Below, piece by piece: positions 16,835 through 25,136 of a DNA stretch of 64,000 nucleotides (position 1 is its first letter; each line of letters begins with the position of its first letter). The stretch comes from Actinoallomurus purpureus (GTDB lineage: Bacteria > Actinomycetota > Actinomycetes > Streptosporangiales > Streptosporangiaceae). The stretch covers positions 124,001-188,000 of the forward strand of contig NZ_JAMXMY010000006.1 in assembly GCF_024055795.1 (NCBI RefSeq). Direction: 5' to 3'. Under the pieces are notes generated by a model. That model was not told the origin of the DNA, made no database searches, and saw only the letters and a program-made list of their open reading frames with translations. Both the position numbers and the translations under genes were made by a program.

Positions 16835-18249
16835 GCGGCACGTTCGTCGGGATGCCGGCGTTTCCGGAGGCGTCGTCGCGGGCGGTCGACGACGCGCAGC
16901 TGCGCTACAACCTGCGCAAGGCGACCCACACGATCCGCGCCAGGCGCGCGGCCGTCGTCGGCGAGCAGCCCGACTGGGCCGAGCTGCGCGCCGCGGGTGC
17001 GGCGATCAAGGACCGTACGCTCCGGCACCTCGACGTCTACCTCGAACGACTGGAGTCGGCCGTCACGGCGGCCGGCGGGCACGTGCACTGGGCCGAGGAC
17101 GCCGCCGAGGCCAACCGGATCATCGTCGACCTGGTGAAGGCGACCGGCGAGACCGAGGTCGTCAAGGTCAAGTCGATGGCCACGCAGGAGATCGAGCTGA
17201 ACTCCGCGCTGGCCGCCGCCGGCATCCGCGCGTACGAGACCGACCTCGCCGAGCTGATCGTGCAGCTCGGCGACGATCTGCCCTCCCACATCCTCGTCCC
17301 GGCCATCCACCGCAACCGCGCGGAGATCCGGGAGATCTTCACCGGCCGCATGGCCGCCTGGGGACGTCCCGCGCCGGAGAACCTCGAGGACGATCCGCGC
17401 GCGCTCGCCGAGGCCGCCCGCCTGCACCTGCGCGAGCGCTTCCTGTCCGCCAAGGTCGGCATCTCCGGCGCCAACTTCGCGGTCGCCGAGACCGGCACCC
17501 TCGTCGTCCTGGAGTCCGAGGGCAACGGCCGGATGTGCCTGACCCTTCCCGAGACGCTCATCTCGGTGGTCGGCATCGAGAAGATCGTGCCGACCTGGCG
17601 GGACCTCGAGGTCTTCATGCAACTGCTGCCCCGCTCGTCGACGGGGGAGCGGATGAACCCGTACACCTCGACGTGGACCGGGGCGACCGAGGGCCAGGAC
17701 TTCCACCTCGTCCTGGTCGACAACGGGCGCACCTCGGTGCTCGCCGACCGGGTCGGCCGCCAGGCGCTGCGCTGCATCCGCTGCTCCGCCTGCCTGAACG
17801 TCTGTCCCGTCTACGAGCGGGCGGGCGGCCACGCGTACGGCTCGGTGTACCCCGGGCCGATCGGCGCGATCCTCACCCCGCAGCTGCACGGCATCGCCGG
17901 GCCGCTGGAGGAGTCGCTGCCGTACGCCTCCACGCTCTGCGGCGCGTGCTACGAGGTCTGCCCGGTCGCCATCGACATCCCCGAGGTGCTCCTCGACCTG
18001 CGCGCCAAGGTGGTCACGAAGGGGCACCGCGGTGAGCGCCTCGCGATGGGCGCCGCTCGCCGTGTGCTGGACAACCCGAAGTGGCTCGCGATGGCGCAGC
18101 GTTCCGCCGGCCGCCTGCGCCGCTGGGCCCCGCGCCGCCTGCCCGGTCCGCTGTCGGCCTGGTCCGACACCCGTGAGGTGCCCGTACCGCCCCGCGAGTC
18201 CTTCCGCGACTGGTGGGTGCGGCGGCCGAACCAGGAGGGAGATCGATGA
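16831..18249 (+). CDS. lutB: L-lactate utilisation Fe-S subunit LutB
   Basis: A 472-residue LutB/YkgF. The N-terminal two thirds is the LUD-type domain (AVAETGTLVVLESEGNGRM). Two four-cysteine ferredoxin clusters follow, CIRCSACLNVCPVY near 313 and CGACYEVCPV near 370. It carries electrons from L-lactate oxidation to the respiratory chain, probably at the membrane face. Preceded by AAGGAGG; overlaps lutC by four bases. Confidence 0.94.
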   Translation: MSGTFVGMPAFPEASSRAVDDAQLRYNLRKATHTIRARRAAVVGEQPDWAELRAAGAAIKDRTLRHLDVYLERLESAVTAAGGHVHWAEDAAEANRIIVDLVKATGETEVVKVKSMATQEIELNSALAAAGIRAYETDLAELIVQLGDDLPSHILVPAIHRNRAEIREIFTGRMAAWGRPAPENLEDDPRALAEAARLHLRERFLSAKVGISGANFAVAETGTLVVLESEGNGRMCLTLPETLISVVGIEKIVPTWRDLEVFMQLLPRSSTGERMNPYTSTWTGATEGQDFHLVLVDNGRTSVLADRVGRQALRCIRCSACLNVCPVYERAGGHAYGSVYPGPIGAILTPQLHGIAGPLEESLPYASTLCGACYEVCPVAIDIPEVLLDLRAKVVTKGHRGERLAMGAARRVLDNPKWLAMAQRSAGRLRRWAPRRLPGPLSAWSDTREVPVPPRESFRDWWVRRPNQEGDR

Positions 18250-18872
18250 GCTCCCGTGACCGCATCCTGGCCCGCGTACGGTCGGCGCTGGCCGACGTGC
18301 CCCGTACGGAACGGCCGGAGGACGTCGAGGTGCCCCGCGACTACGACCGGACCCGCTCCGGCCCGGACGTCGTCGAACTCCTGGTCGACCGCCTCGTCGA
18401 CTACAAGGCGGTCGTCCACGAGGCCACCGACGTCGCGGCGGCGGTCGCGGACGCCCTGCGCGGGCGCGCGGCCCGCCGGGTGGCCGCACCGGTGGGCATC
18501 CCCGCGGAGTGGTTCGGCGACGCGGAGGCGATCCGCGACGACCCGGCCCTGTCCGCCGCTGACCTCGACGCCCTGGACGGCGTGGTGACCGGCTGCGCGG
18601 TCGCCATCGCCGAGACCGGCACCATCGTCCTGGACGGCGGCGACGACCAGGGCCGCCGTGCGCTCACCCTGATCCCCGACTACCATCTGTGCGTCGTACG
18701 GCGGGACCAGATCGTCCGCACGGTCCCCGAGGCCCTCGAACGCCTCGACCCGTCCCGCCCCCAGACCTGGATCAGCGGCCCGTCGGCCACCAGCGACATC
18801 GAGCTGAACCGGGTGGAGGGCGTCCACGGCCCCCGCACGTTGGAGGTCCTCATCGTGCGCGCTGTCAGCTGA
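18246..18872 (+). CDS. lutC: L-lactate utilisation protein LutC
   Basis: A 208-residue LUD-domain protein. The ligand-binding core AVAIAETGTIVLDGGDDQGR and the C-terminal SGPSATSDIELNRVEGVHGP are diagnostic of LutC/YkgG. The ATG at 18246 overlaps the lutB stop (ATGA). Third subunit of the L-lactate oxidation complex and the last gene of the fucose/lactate operon; no clear terminator is seen directly after it. Confidence 0.94.
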   Translation: MSSRDRILARVRSALADVPRTERPEDVEVPRDYDRTRSGPDVVELLVDRLVDYKAVVHEATDVAAAVADALRGRAARRVAAPVGIPAEWFGDAEAIRDDPALSAADLDALDGVVTGCAVAIAETGTIVLDGGDDQGRRALTLIPDYHLCVVRRDQIVRTVPEALERLDPSRPQTWISGPSATSDIELNRVEGVHGPRTLEVLIVRAVS

Positions 18873-19551
18873 TCATTGGCGATCGGTGCGGTAAGAGAGG
18901 CTGTCGCCTAACTCCGAACCAGGCCGCTCAGGCGGGCCAGTGTGCCCTGGGCTGTCACGCTGGGAGGGATTTAAAAACCCTGGCGAAGGCGTCCTCGACC
19001 GGGTGCGGGCATCGGTCGGCCGACGCGGACGTGTGTACCCGGCGGAGGGCGGCGCGCAGAACGCTCGGGAACAAACCGGCAGCGGCCCGGTTCGCCCGGG
19101 TTTGCCGTTGGTGAGGTGGGCCGCGCGTGGCCTTCGCCGAGCGTTCTGCCCGCCCTCGGCTCAGCTCGTCGGCCGCCCGTTCCAGCACGGTGACCGGCCG
19201 ACCCACCCGGCGGAGCCCGACCGACGCCGCGAGCCCGCCGACCCCTCCGGATGTCGCCCCGGCCTCGCCACGGCCGCCACCGTGCAGAACTCTCGGAGAA
19301 CACCCCTACGGCGAGCCGAATTGCCCCGCCGCGTCCCCTTAACGGGATGAACCGCACGGTCGTTCGCCGAGCTTTCAGCACACCGAACCGCGCCGGCGGC
19401 AGCCCGATTCGCAGCCTTTGCGCGCCAGCTCGCTGCATCGCCATGGCCTTGAGCAATCAAGATCGCGAGTAGTGCGACAGCCTCAAGAACAGCACCGCTC
19501 ACCAAGGATCACTGGTCATCGCTCTCTTGGCAGTGGCGCCGCACGGTCGGA

Positions 19552-19568
19552 GACTCGATCATCGAGTC
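19552..19568. repeat. 17-bp palindrome GACTCGAT-C-ATCGAGTC
   Basis: Two perfect 8-base arms around a single base. In an intergenic, lower-GC region about 115 bases from the 3' end of the XRE regulator gene. May be an operator or a relic recombination site. Confidence 0.5.
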
Positions 19569-19625
19569 ATGGTGGTCGCCACTTCGACGCACTGATCATT
19601 CTGGGTCTGTGTGAGACTTGCCTTG

Positions 19626-19666
19626 CGCCATATGGCGTTGCTGAGGTCAATGGCGATGTTCGCCAT
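19626..19666. repeat. Two adjacent palindromes built on CGCCAT/ATGGCG
   Basis: CGCCATATGGCG (19626-19637) is a perfect 12-bp palindrome. Twelve bases on, ATGGCGA-TGT-TCGCCAT (19650-19666) is a second with 7-base arms. The half site ATGGCG occurs four times in 41 bp. It lies just past the stop of the regulator at 19683, so it may be a terminator or a regulator binding cluster. Confidence 0.6.
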
Positions 19667-19682
19667 AAACTGCCTCTCTCGT

Positions 19683-20552
19683 TCACCGGTATGACTCCGC
19701 CACTGCGCTGATCATTTCTACCGATTCGGCAACGCTCAACGCCGATGCGCGGAGATGATCAAATCCGAGGGTAGCCGCTCGTACATCTGCTTCGCGTTCG
19801 AGGAAGAGTGTGCCCGCAAGGGTGTCGACGAAGACAACGTCGCGGTCGCGGGGTTGCGGGAACGAAAAAATCCCAGCTGATCCTGGAAGCGACGCATGTG
19901 GACCAACGTCGTACGGGATCACCTGAACGGTGACATTTGGCTGGCGTGCTTCCCTGGCGAGATGGATGAGTTGCCCGTGCATGATCTGAGAGCTGCCGAT
20001 CACTCGTCGCAGGGCCGCTTCGTCGAGTACGACCCAGAGTCCGAGGTCGCCGTCCCTGGCAAGGATGGCTTGGCGTTGCATGCGTAGCTGGACGCGGCGT
20101 TCGACCTCCTCTTCGTCGAGGTCGAGTGGTCCGCTGCGGGTAATGATGGCTCGGGCGTAGTCGGGGGTCTGGAGTAGGCCAGGTATGGCCAGGGCTTGGA
20201 AGATGCGGAGCTGGGAAGCGGCCGTCTCCAGGTCGATGACGGTGGCGTACTCCTTGTCGAGTAGGTCGCTGAACGGCTGCCACCAGCTCTTCTCTTTCGA
20301 CTTGCGGGCGAGGGCGATGAGGCGGTTGTGGGTCTCGCCGGGGCCGACTCCGTACAGGTCGAGCATGTCGGAGACGTCGCCCCAGGCGACCGAGATGCGG
20401 CCGTTCTCGATGCGGGAGGTCTTGGAGTTCGACGACCAGCCGAGGCGTTCGGAGGCCTCATAGCTGGTCAGGCCGGCGGTCTCGCGAAGGCGACGCAGCT
20501 CCGCGCCGAGCCGGCGACGGCGGGCGGTGGGGGATGACTCTCGCGCGCTCAT
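19683..20552 (-). CDS. XRE-family regulator with DUF5753 domain
   Basis: A 289-residue protein. Residues about 10-70 form the helix-turn-helix (LGAELRRLRETAGLTSYEAS, WSSNSKTSRIENGR). Residues about 95-280 form the DUF5753 domain (RIFQALAIPGLLQTPDYARA, VQVIPYDVGPHASLPGSAG). Such proteins are very frequent in actinobacteria, usually next to DUF397 or RsbW-like genes, and influence development. ATG at 20552 is chosen. Codon bias is weaker than in the flanking operons, hinting at later acquisition. Divergent from the genes that follow. Confidence 0.9.
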   Translation of the reverse strand: MSARESSPTARRRRLGAELRRLRETAGLTSYEASERLGWSSNSKTSRIENGRISVAWGDVSDMLDLYGVGPGETHNRLIALARKSKEKSWWQPFSDLLDKEYATVIDLETAASQLRIFQALAIPGLLQTPDYARAIITRSGPLDLDEEEVERRVQLRMQRQAILARDGDLGLWVVLDEAALRRVIGSSQIMHGQLIHLAREARQPNVTVQVIPYDVGPHASLPGSAGIFSFPQPRDRDVVFVDTLAGTLFLEREADVRAATLGFDHLRASALSVAESVEMISAVAESYR

Positions 20553-20628
20553 GATCCGTCCAAAGAATCTCGGGGCTATCGACTCAAAGCAGTTGCATGA
20601 CCACAGTTGGCTACCGCATGCTCGGTTC

Positions 20629-20889
20629 ATGGAGAGTACCGCGCTATACCGCGTCATGTTGCGTCGTTTAGCGGACAAGCTTCTCGTCCGAGGTCTGGTG
20701 GCCGTCCCGGCCATCTGCGACGGTGCGGAGCTATTGCGGGTGTCACGTGGCCGGCGGGTGATGTTCGTCGCCTGCGTGCTGACACCTGACGGTCGCTGGG
20801 CGTATGTGTGGTCGCGCGGCTGGGCTCTCACCGACGACCGGCACGCGCCGGCAATGATCCAGAAGGAGCTGGCGTGGTTCAGACGATGA
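20629..20889 (+). CDS. Small hypothetical protein in the XRE/ATPase cassette
   Basis: An 86-residue protein beginning MESTALYRVMLRRLADK, with a central RRVMFVACVLTPDGRWAYVW core that looks like a small beta sheet. It holds the place where a DUF397 protein is often found between an XRE/DUF5753 gene and an RsbW-like gene, but it is not DUF397. Its stop overlaps the ATPase ATG by four bases. The ATG at 20629 is the first in the likely region; upstream starts at 20527 would overlap the divergent regulator. Function unknown. Confidence 0.6.
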   Translation: MESTALYRVMLRRLADKLLVRGLVAVPAICDGAELLRVSRGRRVMFVACVLTPDGRWAYVWSRGWALTDDRHAPAMIQKELAWFRR

Positions 20890-21305
20890 CGGAGATCCTT
20901 CCCGGCACGCCAGACCAGGTGCGCAGGGTGCGGCGCATCGTCGGTGCCGCGCTCGGTGACGGCCACCCGTGCCTTGATGACGCCTTACTGCTCAGCAGCG
21001 AGACGGCCACGAACGCCATCACCCATTCCGGCAGCGGGATGGCCGGGGGGAAGTTCACCCTGCGCGTCGAGTGCACCGGCACCTGGGCGCGCATCAGCGT
21101 ATGCGATGGCGGTTCATCCAGACTGCCTTGCTGGTGCCGTGCGGGTCAGGATGCCACCAACGGGCGGGGGACCGAACTCCTGGACAGCCTTGCCGCCCGC
21201 TGGGGTGTCCTCCGCGAAGGAGTCGGCAGCACCGTGTGGTTCGAACTGGAGCGCTGCGCGTCTCCCGACCAGACCCCCGAGTTGTGTGGGGAGTCGTTCT
21301 CATGA
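20886..21305 (+). CDS. RsbW-like ATP-binding (anti-sigma type) protein
   Basis: A 139-residue HATPase_c_2 protein. It shows the N box SSETATNAITHSG, the G1-type SVCDGGSSRLP and the GRGTELLDSLAARWGV motif. Such proteins bind ATP and phosphorylate anti-anti-sigma factors or bind sigma factors, and many are paired with XRE/DUF5753 regulators as here. ATGA overlap with the upstream gene and ATGA overlap with the DUF433 gene make a tight three-gene unit. Confidence 0.85.
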   Translation: MTEILPGTPDQVRRVRRIVGAALGDGHPCLDDALLLSSETATNAITHSGSGMAGGKFTLRVECTGTWARISVCDGGSSRLPCWCRAGQDATNGRGTELLDSLAARWGVLREGVGSTVWFELERCASPDQTPELCGESFS

Positions 21306-22132
21306 ACGCTCTCAGGACTGCTCGGCGCGGCGGGGATCGGGCCGGGACGGTGGCGTCGTTCCTTCCCCTGTCTGCCAGGATGCTTCATTCTGGGAAGTCG
21401 AGGTCGGAGGTGACTGGCTTGGCCGTGGATCGATTCTCCACACCGCTCTACGGGATCGCCGAGGCTGCGCACTACCTTGCGGTCCCCGCGTCGACGTTCA
21501 CGACGTGGGCCTTCGGCTATGAGCGCAAGAGGCCCGGCGGTGGGCTGGTGAGTGCGCGGCCTGTTATCACCGCGGTCCACCCGGCTCGGCGCAACGAGCC
21601 GGCGGTCCCGTTCGTCGGCTTGGCCGAGGGGTACGCACTGGCGGCCTTCCGCCATGCCGGTGTTCCCCTGCAGCGGATCAGGCCGGCCATCGACGCGCTC
21701 AAGCGAGAACTCGGCTTGGAGTACGCGCTGGCCAGCAGGCAGCTGTTCACCGACGGGGCAGAGGTGCTGTACGACTACGCCGAACACGCGGCGGATACCC
21801 CCGAAGGCGTCTCGGCCAGGGAACTCGTCGTGGTCCGCAACAACCAGCGGGTCTTCGCCGAGGTCGTCGAAGACTACCTACGCCGCGTGGAGTTCGCGGA
21901 CGACGGATACGCCCAGGTGATCCGGCTGCCGCAGTACCGCGTCGCCGATGTTCTCATCGATGCGGAACACGCCTTCGGCAGGCCGCGATTCGCCCACGGA
22001 GGCGCCAAGTTGGAAGACGTGATCGATCTCTTCCAGGCAGGGGAACCCATCCAGACCGTCGCCGAGGAATTCGGACTCACCCAGGCCGAAGTCGAGGACG
22101 CCCTGCGTGTCGCAACAAGAGCAGCCGCTTAA
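21302..22132 (+). CDS. DUF433 antitoxin-like protein (VapB45 type)
   Basis: A 276-residue protein. The C-terminus (about residues 220-272, LEDVIDLFQAGEPIQTVAEE) is a DUF433 domain, the antitoxin-type helix-turn-helix of VapB45. The N-terminal part (YGIAEAAHYLAVPASTFTTW) is MerR-like. These long forms normally precede a VapC45-type PIN toxin. Here only the beginning of that toxin follows, in the overlapping frame at 22107. ATGA overlap with the ATPase gene favours the start at 21302; a GTG near 21409 is possible. Confidence 0.8.
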   Translation: MNALRTARRGGDRAGTVASFLPLSARMLHSGKSRSEVTGLAVDRFSTPLYGIAEAAHYLAVPASTFTTWAFGYERKRPGGGLVSARPVITAVHPARRNEPAVPFVGLAEGYALAAFRHAGVPLQRIRPAIDALKRELGLEYALASRQLFTDGAEVLYDYAEHAADTPEGVSARELVVVRNNQRVFAEVVEDYLRRVEFADDGYAQVIRLPQYRVADVLIDAEHAFGRPRFAHGGAKLEDVIDLFQAGEPIQTVAEEFGLTQAEVEDALRVATRAAA

Positions 22133-22205
22133 GTTCTTCGTCGACCGCAGCCTGGGGCGGGTCCTGGACCGATGCAACCGCGGAGCATCCGGTAGAGCAC
22201 CATGA
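22107..22205 (+). pseudogene. Truncated VapC45-like PIN toxin N-terminus
   Basis: A GTG at 22107 inside the end of the DUF433 gene opens a frame that reads MSQQEQPLKFFVDRSLGRVL and stops after 32 codons. FFVDRSLG with its Asp is the opening signature of VapC45-type PIN-like toxins, which are about 130-150 residues. The rest of the fold (the downstream acidic residues) does not appear in the following 500 bases in any frame I read. I call it a toxin gene lost by deletion, leaving an orphan antitoxin. The start overlap of 26 bases is typical of the intact pair. Confidence 0.6.
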
Positions 22206-22704
22206 CGGCGGCGCCTACGCTCACCCACAACAAGCGTTCGTTTGTTGCCGCCCTGCGTTCGGCGGTGGGCGATGCGGCGGGACGTTCGGCCGTAGCCGTT
22301 GGCCTTGATCGAAAGTAGTGAGGTTCGAGACGATTTGGCCAGATATAACCGTTTCGGGGATCTGGTGGTGGGCCTCAGGCGGCTCCAGCAGATAGCCGAG
22401 CGAATGCCGCTACCCGACGATGAGCCTGGCGGTGGTGAGGACCTGGCCTGGGAGATCGACCAACTGGCGGACCTGCGCCGAGAAGCCAATCATCGTTTGC
22501 TGGATGACTAGAACGTCCATATCTGGCGGGTGGGGTCAAATCTCCTCAGTCGCAAGGCGCTGCGGTTGAAGGCCGCACTTGAGGAGCGATCAGGAGCTCT
22601 CGATCCGGAACTACCGACGCAGGTTCAGGTTCGCCTGGCCTAATACCTCGGCGTGATCGAGGTCTCCTGAGAAGTCCTTTAGCGCGGACACCTGACGTAG
22701 CGGC
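22206..22704. other. Decayed 500 bp with short ORF fragments
   Basis: An open frame at 22299-22511 could encode 70 residues (ESSEVRDDLARYNRFGDLVV) and, after one TAG, the same frame continues as NVHIWRVGSNLLSRKALRLK to a TAA near 22643. The two pieces together look like a broken gene. I do not recognise the family. There is no clear ribosome site. It separates the accessory patch from the secreted-enzyme genes. Confidence 0.4.
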
Positions 22705-24771
22705 TCAGGCGGTGGTGCAGACGGTGCCGTTGAGGGTGAACACTGACGGGGGGATGTTCGGGCCGGTGTAGGCGGCGACGAAGCCGGTGCTCACGCTCGC
22801 TCCGGCGGCGAGCTTTCCGTTCGAGTCGAGGCTGGTGGCCTTGACGTCGCGGCCGCTCTGCGTCCAGGTGGCGTTCCAGCCGCTGTTCATCTGCTGCCGG
22901 CCGGTCGGCCAGGTGAAGGTGAGCGTCCAGCCGTCGATCGGGTCGGGGCCGTTGTTGGTGATGTCCACGTTCGCGACGTAGCCGCTGGCCCAGTCGCTGG
23001 CGTCCGTGAAGCGGACCGTGCAGGTGCTCGTCGCGGGGCTGCCGGTGGTGAAGGTCAGCGGCGGTGAGGCCCAGGAGACCTTCCCGGCGGTGTCGCGGGC
23101 CAGGACGTTGACGGTGTACCGGGTGCCGGGCGTGAGGTTCCCGACGGCGAGCGACGTACCGATGGTCTCGCCGAGTTCCTCGCTGATCGCGCCGTTCTGC
23201 CGGTACACCTCGTACTTGGCGATCGGATGAGCGCCTGCGGCGGCCGCCGGCCAGGAGAGGGTCGCGGTCCGGTCGGTGACCCCGGAGGCGGTGGGCCGGC
23301 CGGGCGTCCCGGGTGCTCCGGTGGGCGTGCCGTCCGGGTGCAGCACGATCGTGGTCAGTGAGTACGGCGGGAGCGTCTGGGCCGTCGCGCTGCCGGTCCG
23401 GGCCGAGGTGACGGAGGTGCCGCCGTTCACGTACGAGTAGACGGACGGCGCGCCGTCGGCCGGGCTGAAGCCGGAGTAGTCGATGGTGACCGAGCGGGCG
23501 TTGTCCGGGTCCTTGTTCACCAGCAGCACCGCGACGTCGCCGTCGGGGCGGCGTGCGGCGTGCGCGGTGACCGGTGACTGGTCCGTGCCGGCCCGGACGA
23601 ACTGGTCGCCGGGGCGGGCGAAGGCGTTCATCATGGACAGGCCGTGGTATGGCGCGAAGGGTGTGTTGAGGGCCGGCTCGCAGGTCTTCCCGTCGGAGGT
23701 GCAGCCGGCGCTGGAGAGCAGGCCGAAGTCGCCGTAGTCGGTCTGCCCGGCCACCGTGGACACCGTCCCGATCCCGTTGTGCACGTTCCACCAGTCGACG
23801 GTGAACACGCCGTTCTCCATGAGGCCGCTGTACGCGTCGGCGAGGAAGATGGCGGCCGGCTGGGTGTCCTGGCCGACGCCCACGTTCGTCTCGGTGAGGC
23901 TGATGCCGATGCGGTCGGCGCCGGCCCCGGCGTACTGGTCGATCTGACGGCGTGCCAGGTAGACGGCGTCGTCGATCTGCTCCGGCTTCGTCAGCGCCTC
24001 GGCGGCCGTGCCGCCGCCGGGGTACCAGTGCAGATCCACGAAGTCGATCTTCGGTCCGGCGATGGAGAGCACGGTCTTGTTCCACGTGCCCGCGTCACCG
24101 CCGGCGACCACCCCGTCCGGCCAGTTCGCCGGCGTGGTGAGCACCGCACCGACCTTGATGGTGGGGTCCACCGCCTTCATCGCGTCGGCGAACGCGACGA
24201 CGCCCCTGGCGTACGCCGCCGGGCTCTTGTCGCTGTGGTCGTCGGCCTCCCAGCTCGACCCGTAGTGGCCGTTGCCGTAGTTCTCGTTGCCGATGGTCCA
24301 GTACTTGGCGCCGTACCCCTTCGTCACGTTGGCGTACCGCACCCAGTCGGCCGCCTCATCGGGAGTACCGGTGCCGTAGTTCGCGATGATCATCGGCTGG
24401 GCGCCGACGCGCCGTACGGAGGCCATGAAGGTGTCGAAGTCGGTGTTCGGGGCGACGTAGCCGCCCGGCGCCGTGTTGGTCTTCCAGTGGAAGATGTCGC
24501 CGTACGAGCCGCCCGGATACCGGATCATCCGTACGCCGGCGGTCTTCAGCAGATCCGACACGGCCGGCGTGCCGAGCTCGGCGTCCCAGACCGCGTCGTT
24601 GACGCCCAGCCCGGTGTCGGGCATGGTCGCCAGCCCCGCTCGGGCGTTCACGGTGACCTTGACGGACGTGTCGGCCGCTCTCGCGCCCGGCGAGGCGGGC
24701 CCGACCAGTGACACGGCCGTGACGAGCGCGGTCACCGTCGCGGCGACGGCGGGGCGTGGGCGAATCCGCAT
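22705..24771 (-). CDS. Secreted arabinofuranosidase-like glycoside hydrolase with FnIII and CBM2
   Basis: A 688-residue exported enzyme. Residues 1-33 are a signal peptide. About 35-480 is a clan-A TIM barrel and beta domain: acid/base Glu163 in WTIGNENYG and nucleophile Glu294 in LTETNVGVG. About 490-585 is fibronectin type III and 590-688 a CBM2 (CTVRFTDASDWASGYVANVD, SGWNATWTQSG) that anchors to cellulose or chitin. The catalytic part resembles bacterial alpha-L-arabinofuranosidases (COG3534). ATG 24771 is preferred over the GTG at 24786, which lies inside a palindrome. Probably trims plant hemicellulose; substrate inferred. Confidence 0.85.
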   Translation of the reverse strand: MRIRPRPAVAATVTALVTAVSLVGPASPGARAADTSVKVTVNARAGLATMPDTGLGVNDAVWDAELGTPAVSDLLKTAGVRMIRYPGGSYGDIFHWKTNTAPGGYVAPNTDFDTFMASVRRVGAQPMIIANYGTGTPDEAADWVRYANVTKGYGAKYWTIGNENYGNGHYGSSWEADDHSDKSPAAYARGVVAFADAMKAVDPTIKVGAVLTTPANWPDGVVAGGDAGTWNKTVLSIAGPKIDFVDLHWYPGGGTAAEALTKPEQIDDAVYLARRQIDQYAGAGADRIGISLTETNVGVGQDTQPAAIFLADAYSGLMENGVFTVDWWNVHNGIGTVSTVAGQTDYGDFGLLSSAGCTSDGKTCEPALNTPFAPYHGLSMMNAFARPGDQFVRAGTDQSPVTAHAARRPDGDVAVLLVNKDPDNARSVTIDYSGFSPADGAPSVYSYVNGGTSVTSARTGSATAQTLPPYSLTTIVLHPDGTPTGAPGTPGRPTASGVTDRTATLSWPAAAAGAHPIAKYEVYRQNGAISEELGETIGTSLAVGNLTPGTRYTVNVLARDTAGKVSWASPPLTFTTGSPATSTCTVRFTDASDWASGYVANVDITNNGPDPIDGWTLTFTWPTGRQQMNSGWNATWTQSGRDVKATSLDSNGKLAAGASVSTGFVAAYTGPNIPPSVFTLNGTVCTTA

Positions 24772-24781
24772 CGGCAGTCCA

Positions 24782-24793
24782 ATCACCGGTGAT
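24782..24793. promoter_or_regulatory. Perfect 12-bp palindrome upstream of the GH gene
   Basis: ATCACCGGTGAT is its own reverse complement and ends 11 bases from the chosen ATG (24771). It covers the alternative GTG start. Its position in the leader fits an operator for a sugar-responsive repressor. Confidence 0.5.
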
Positions 24794-25018
24794 CAAAGTC
24801 GCCTCATGCTCAGATCCCGGCCGAGGCCTGTCAACGGAACGCGACGGCGTACGGCCCGGCCGGAGCGGACGGGTCGCCGGCGTGGGCGGGGCATCCGGCC
24901 TGGTCCGGGCTCGGGCGGACGCCGGCGGATCCATGCCGCGGGCCGGGCGCGCCCAATGCGCCGGGCGTGAAACTTTCGCGCGGGACACCAGGTGGCGGAG
25001 GCCTCTCCACACGCGGCG

Positions 25019-25048
25019 TTGACCGGTCCGATGGACGGTTCTTAGCGT
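25019..25048 (+). promoter_or_regulatory. Predicted promoter of the CE1-type esterase
   Basis: TTGACC (25019-25024) and TAGCGT (25043-25048) lie 18 bases apart. The leader would be about 80 bases before the ATG at 25137. Confidence 0.5.
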
Positions 25049-25136
25049 TCGGCAGGTCCGGGATACCGGGCGACTTCCGCACCGCACAGGGCCGTCCCAC
25101 CCAGCCCGCCCCATCGTGAGGAGGACCGAACCGGTC

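Larger units (their letters stand above)
18873..19682. other. 810 bp without a recognisable gene, several palindromes
   Basis: No frame here encodes anything I recognise, although GC-rich shadow frames are open. From about 19400 the GC content drops, as in the genes that follow. I see palindromes at 19552, 19626 and 19650 (listed separately) but no intact insertion sequence. This looks like the edge of an accessory segment with decayed DNA. Inference only. Confidence 0.6.

Noticed and set aside
18940-19350. Open frame of 136 codons after lutC
   Set aside because: No ribosome site, atypical codon pattern and no recognisable domain; I treat the region as non-coding.
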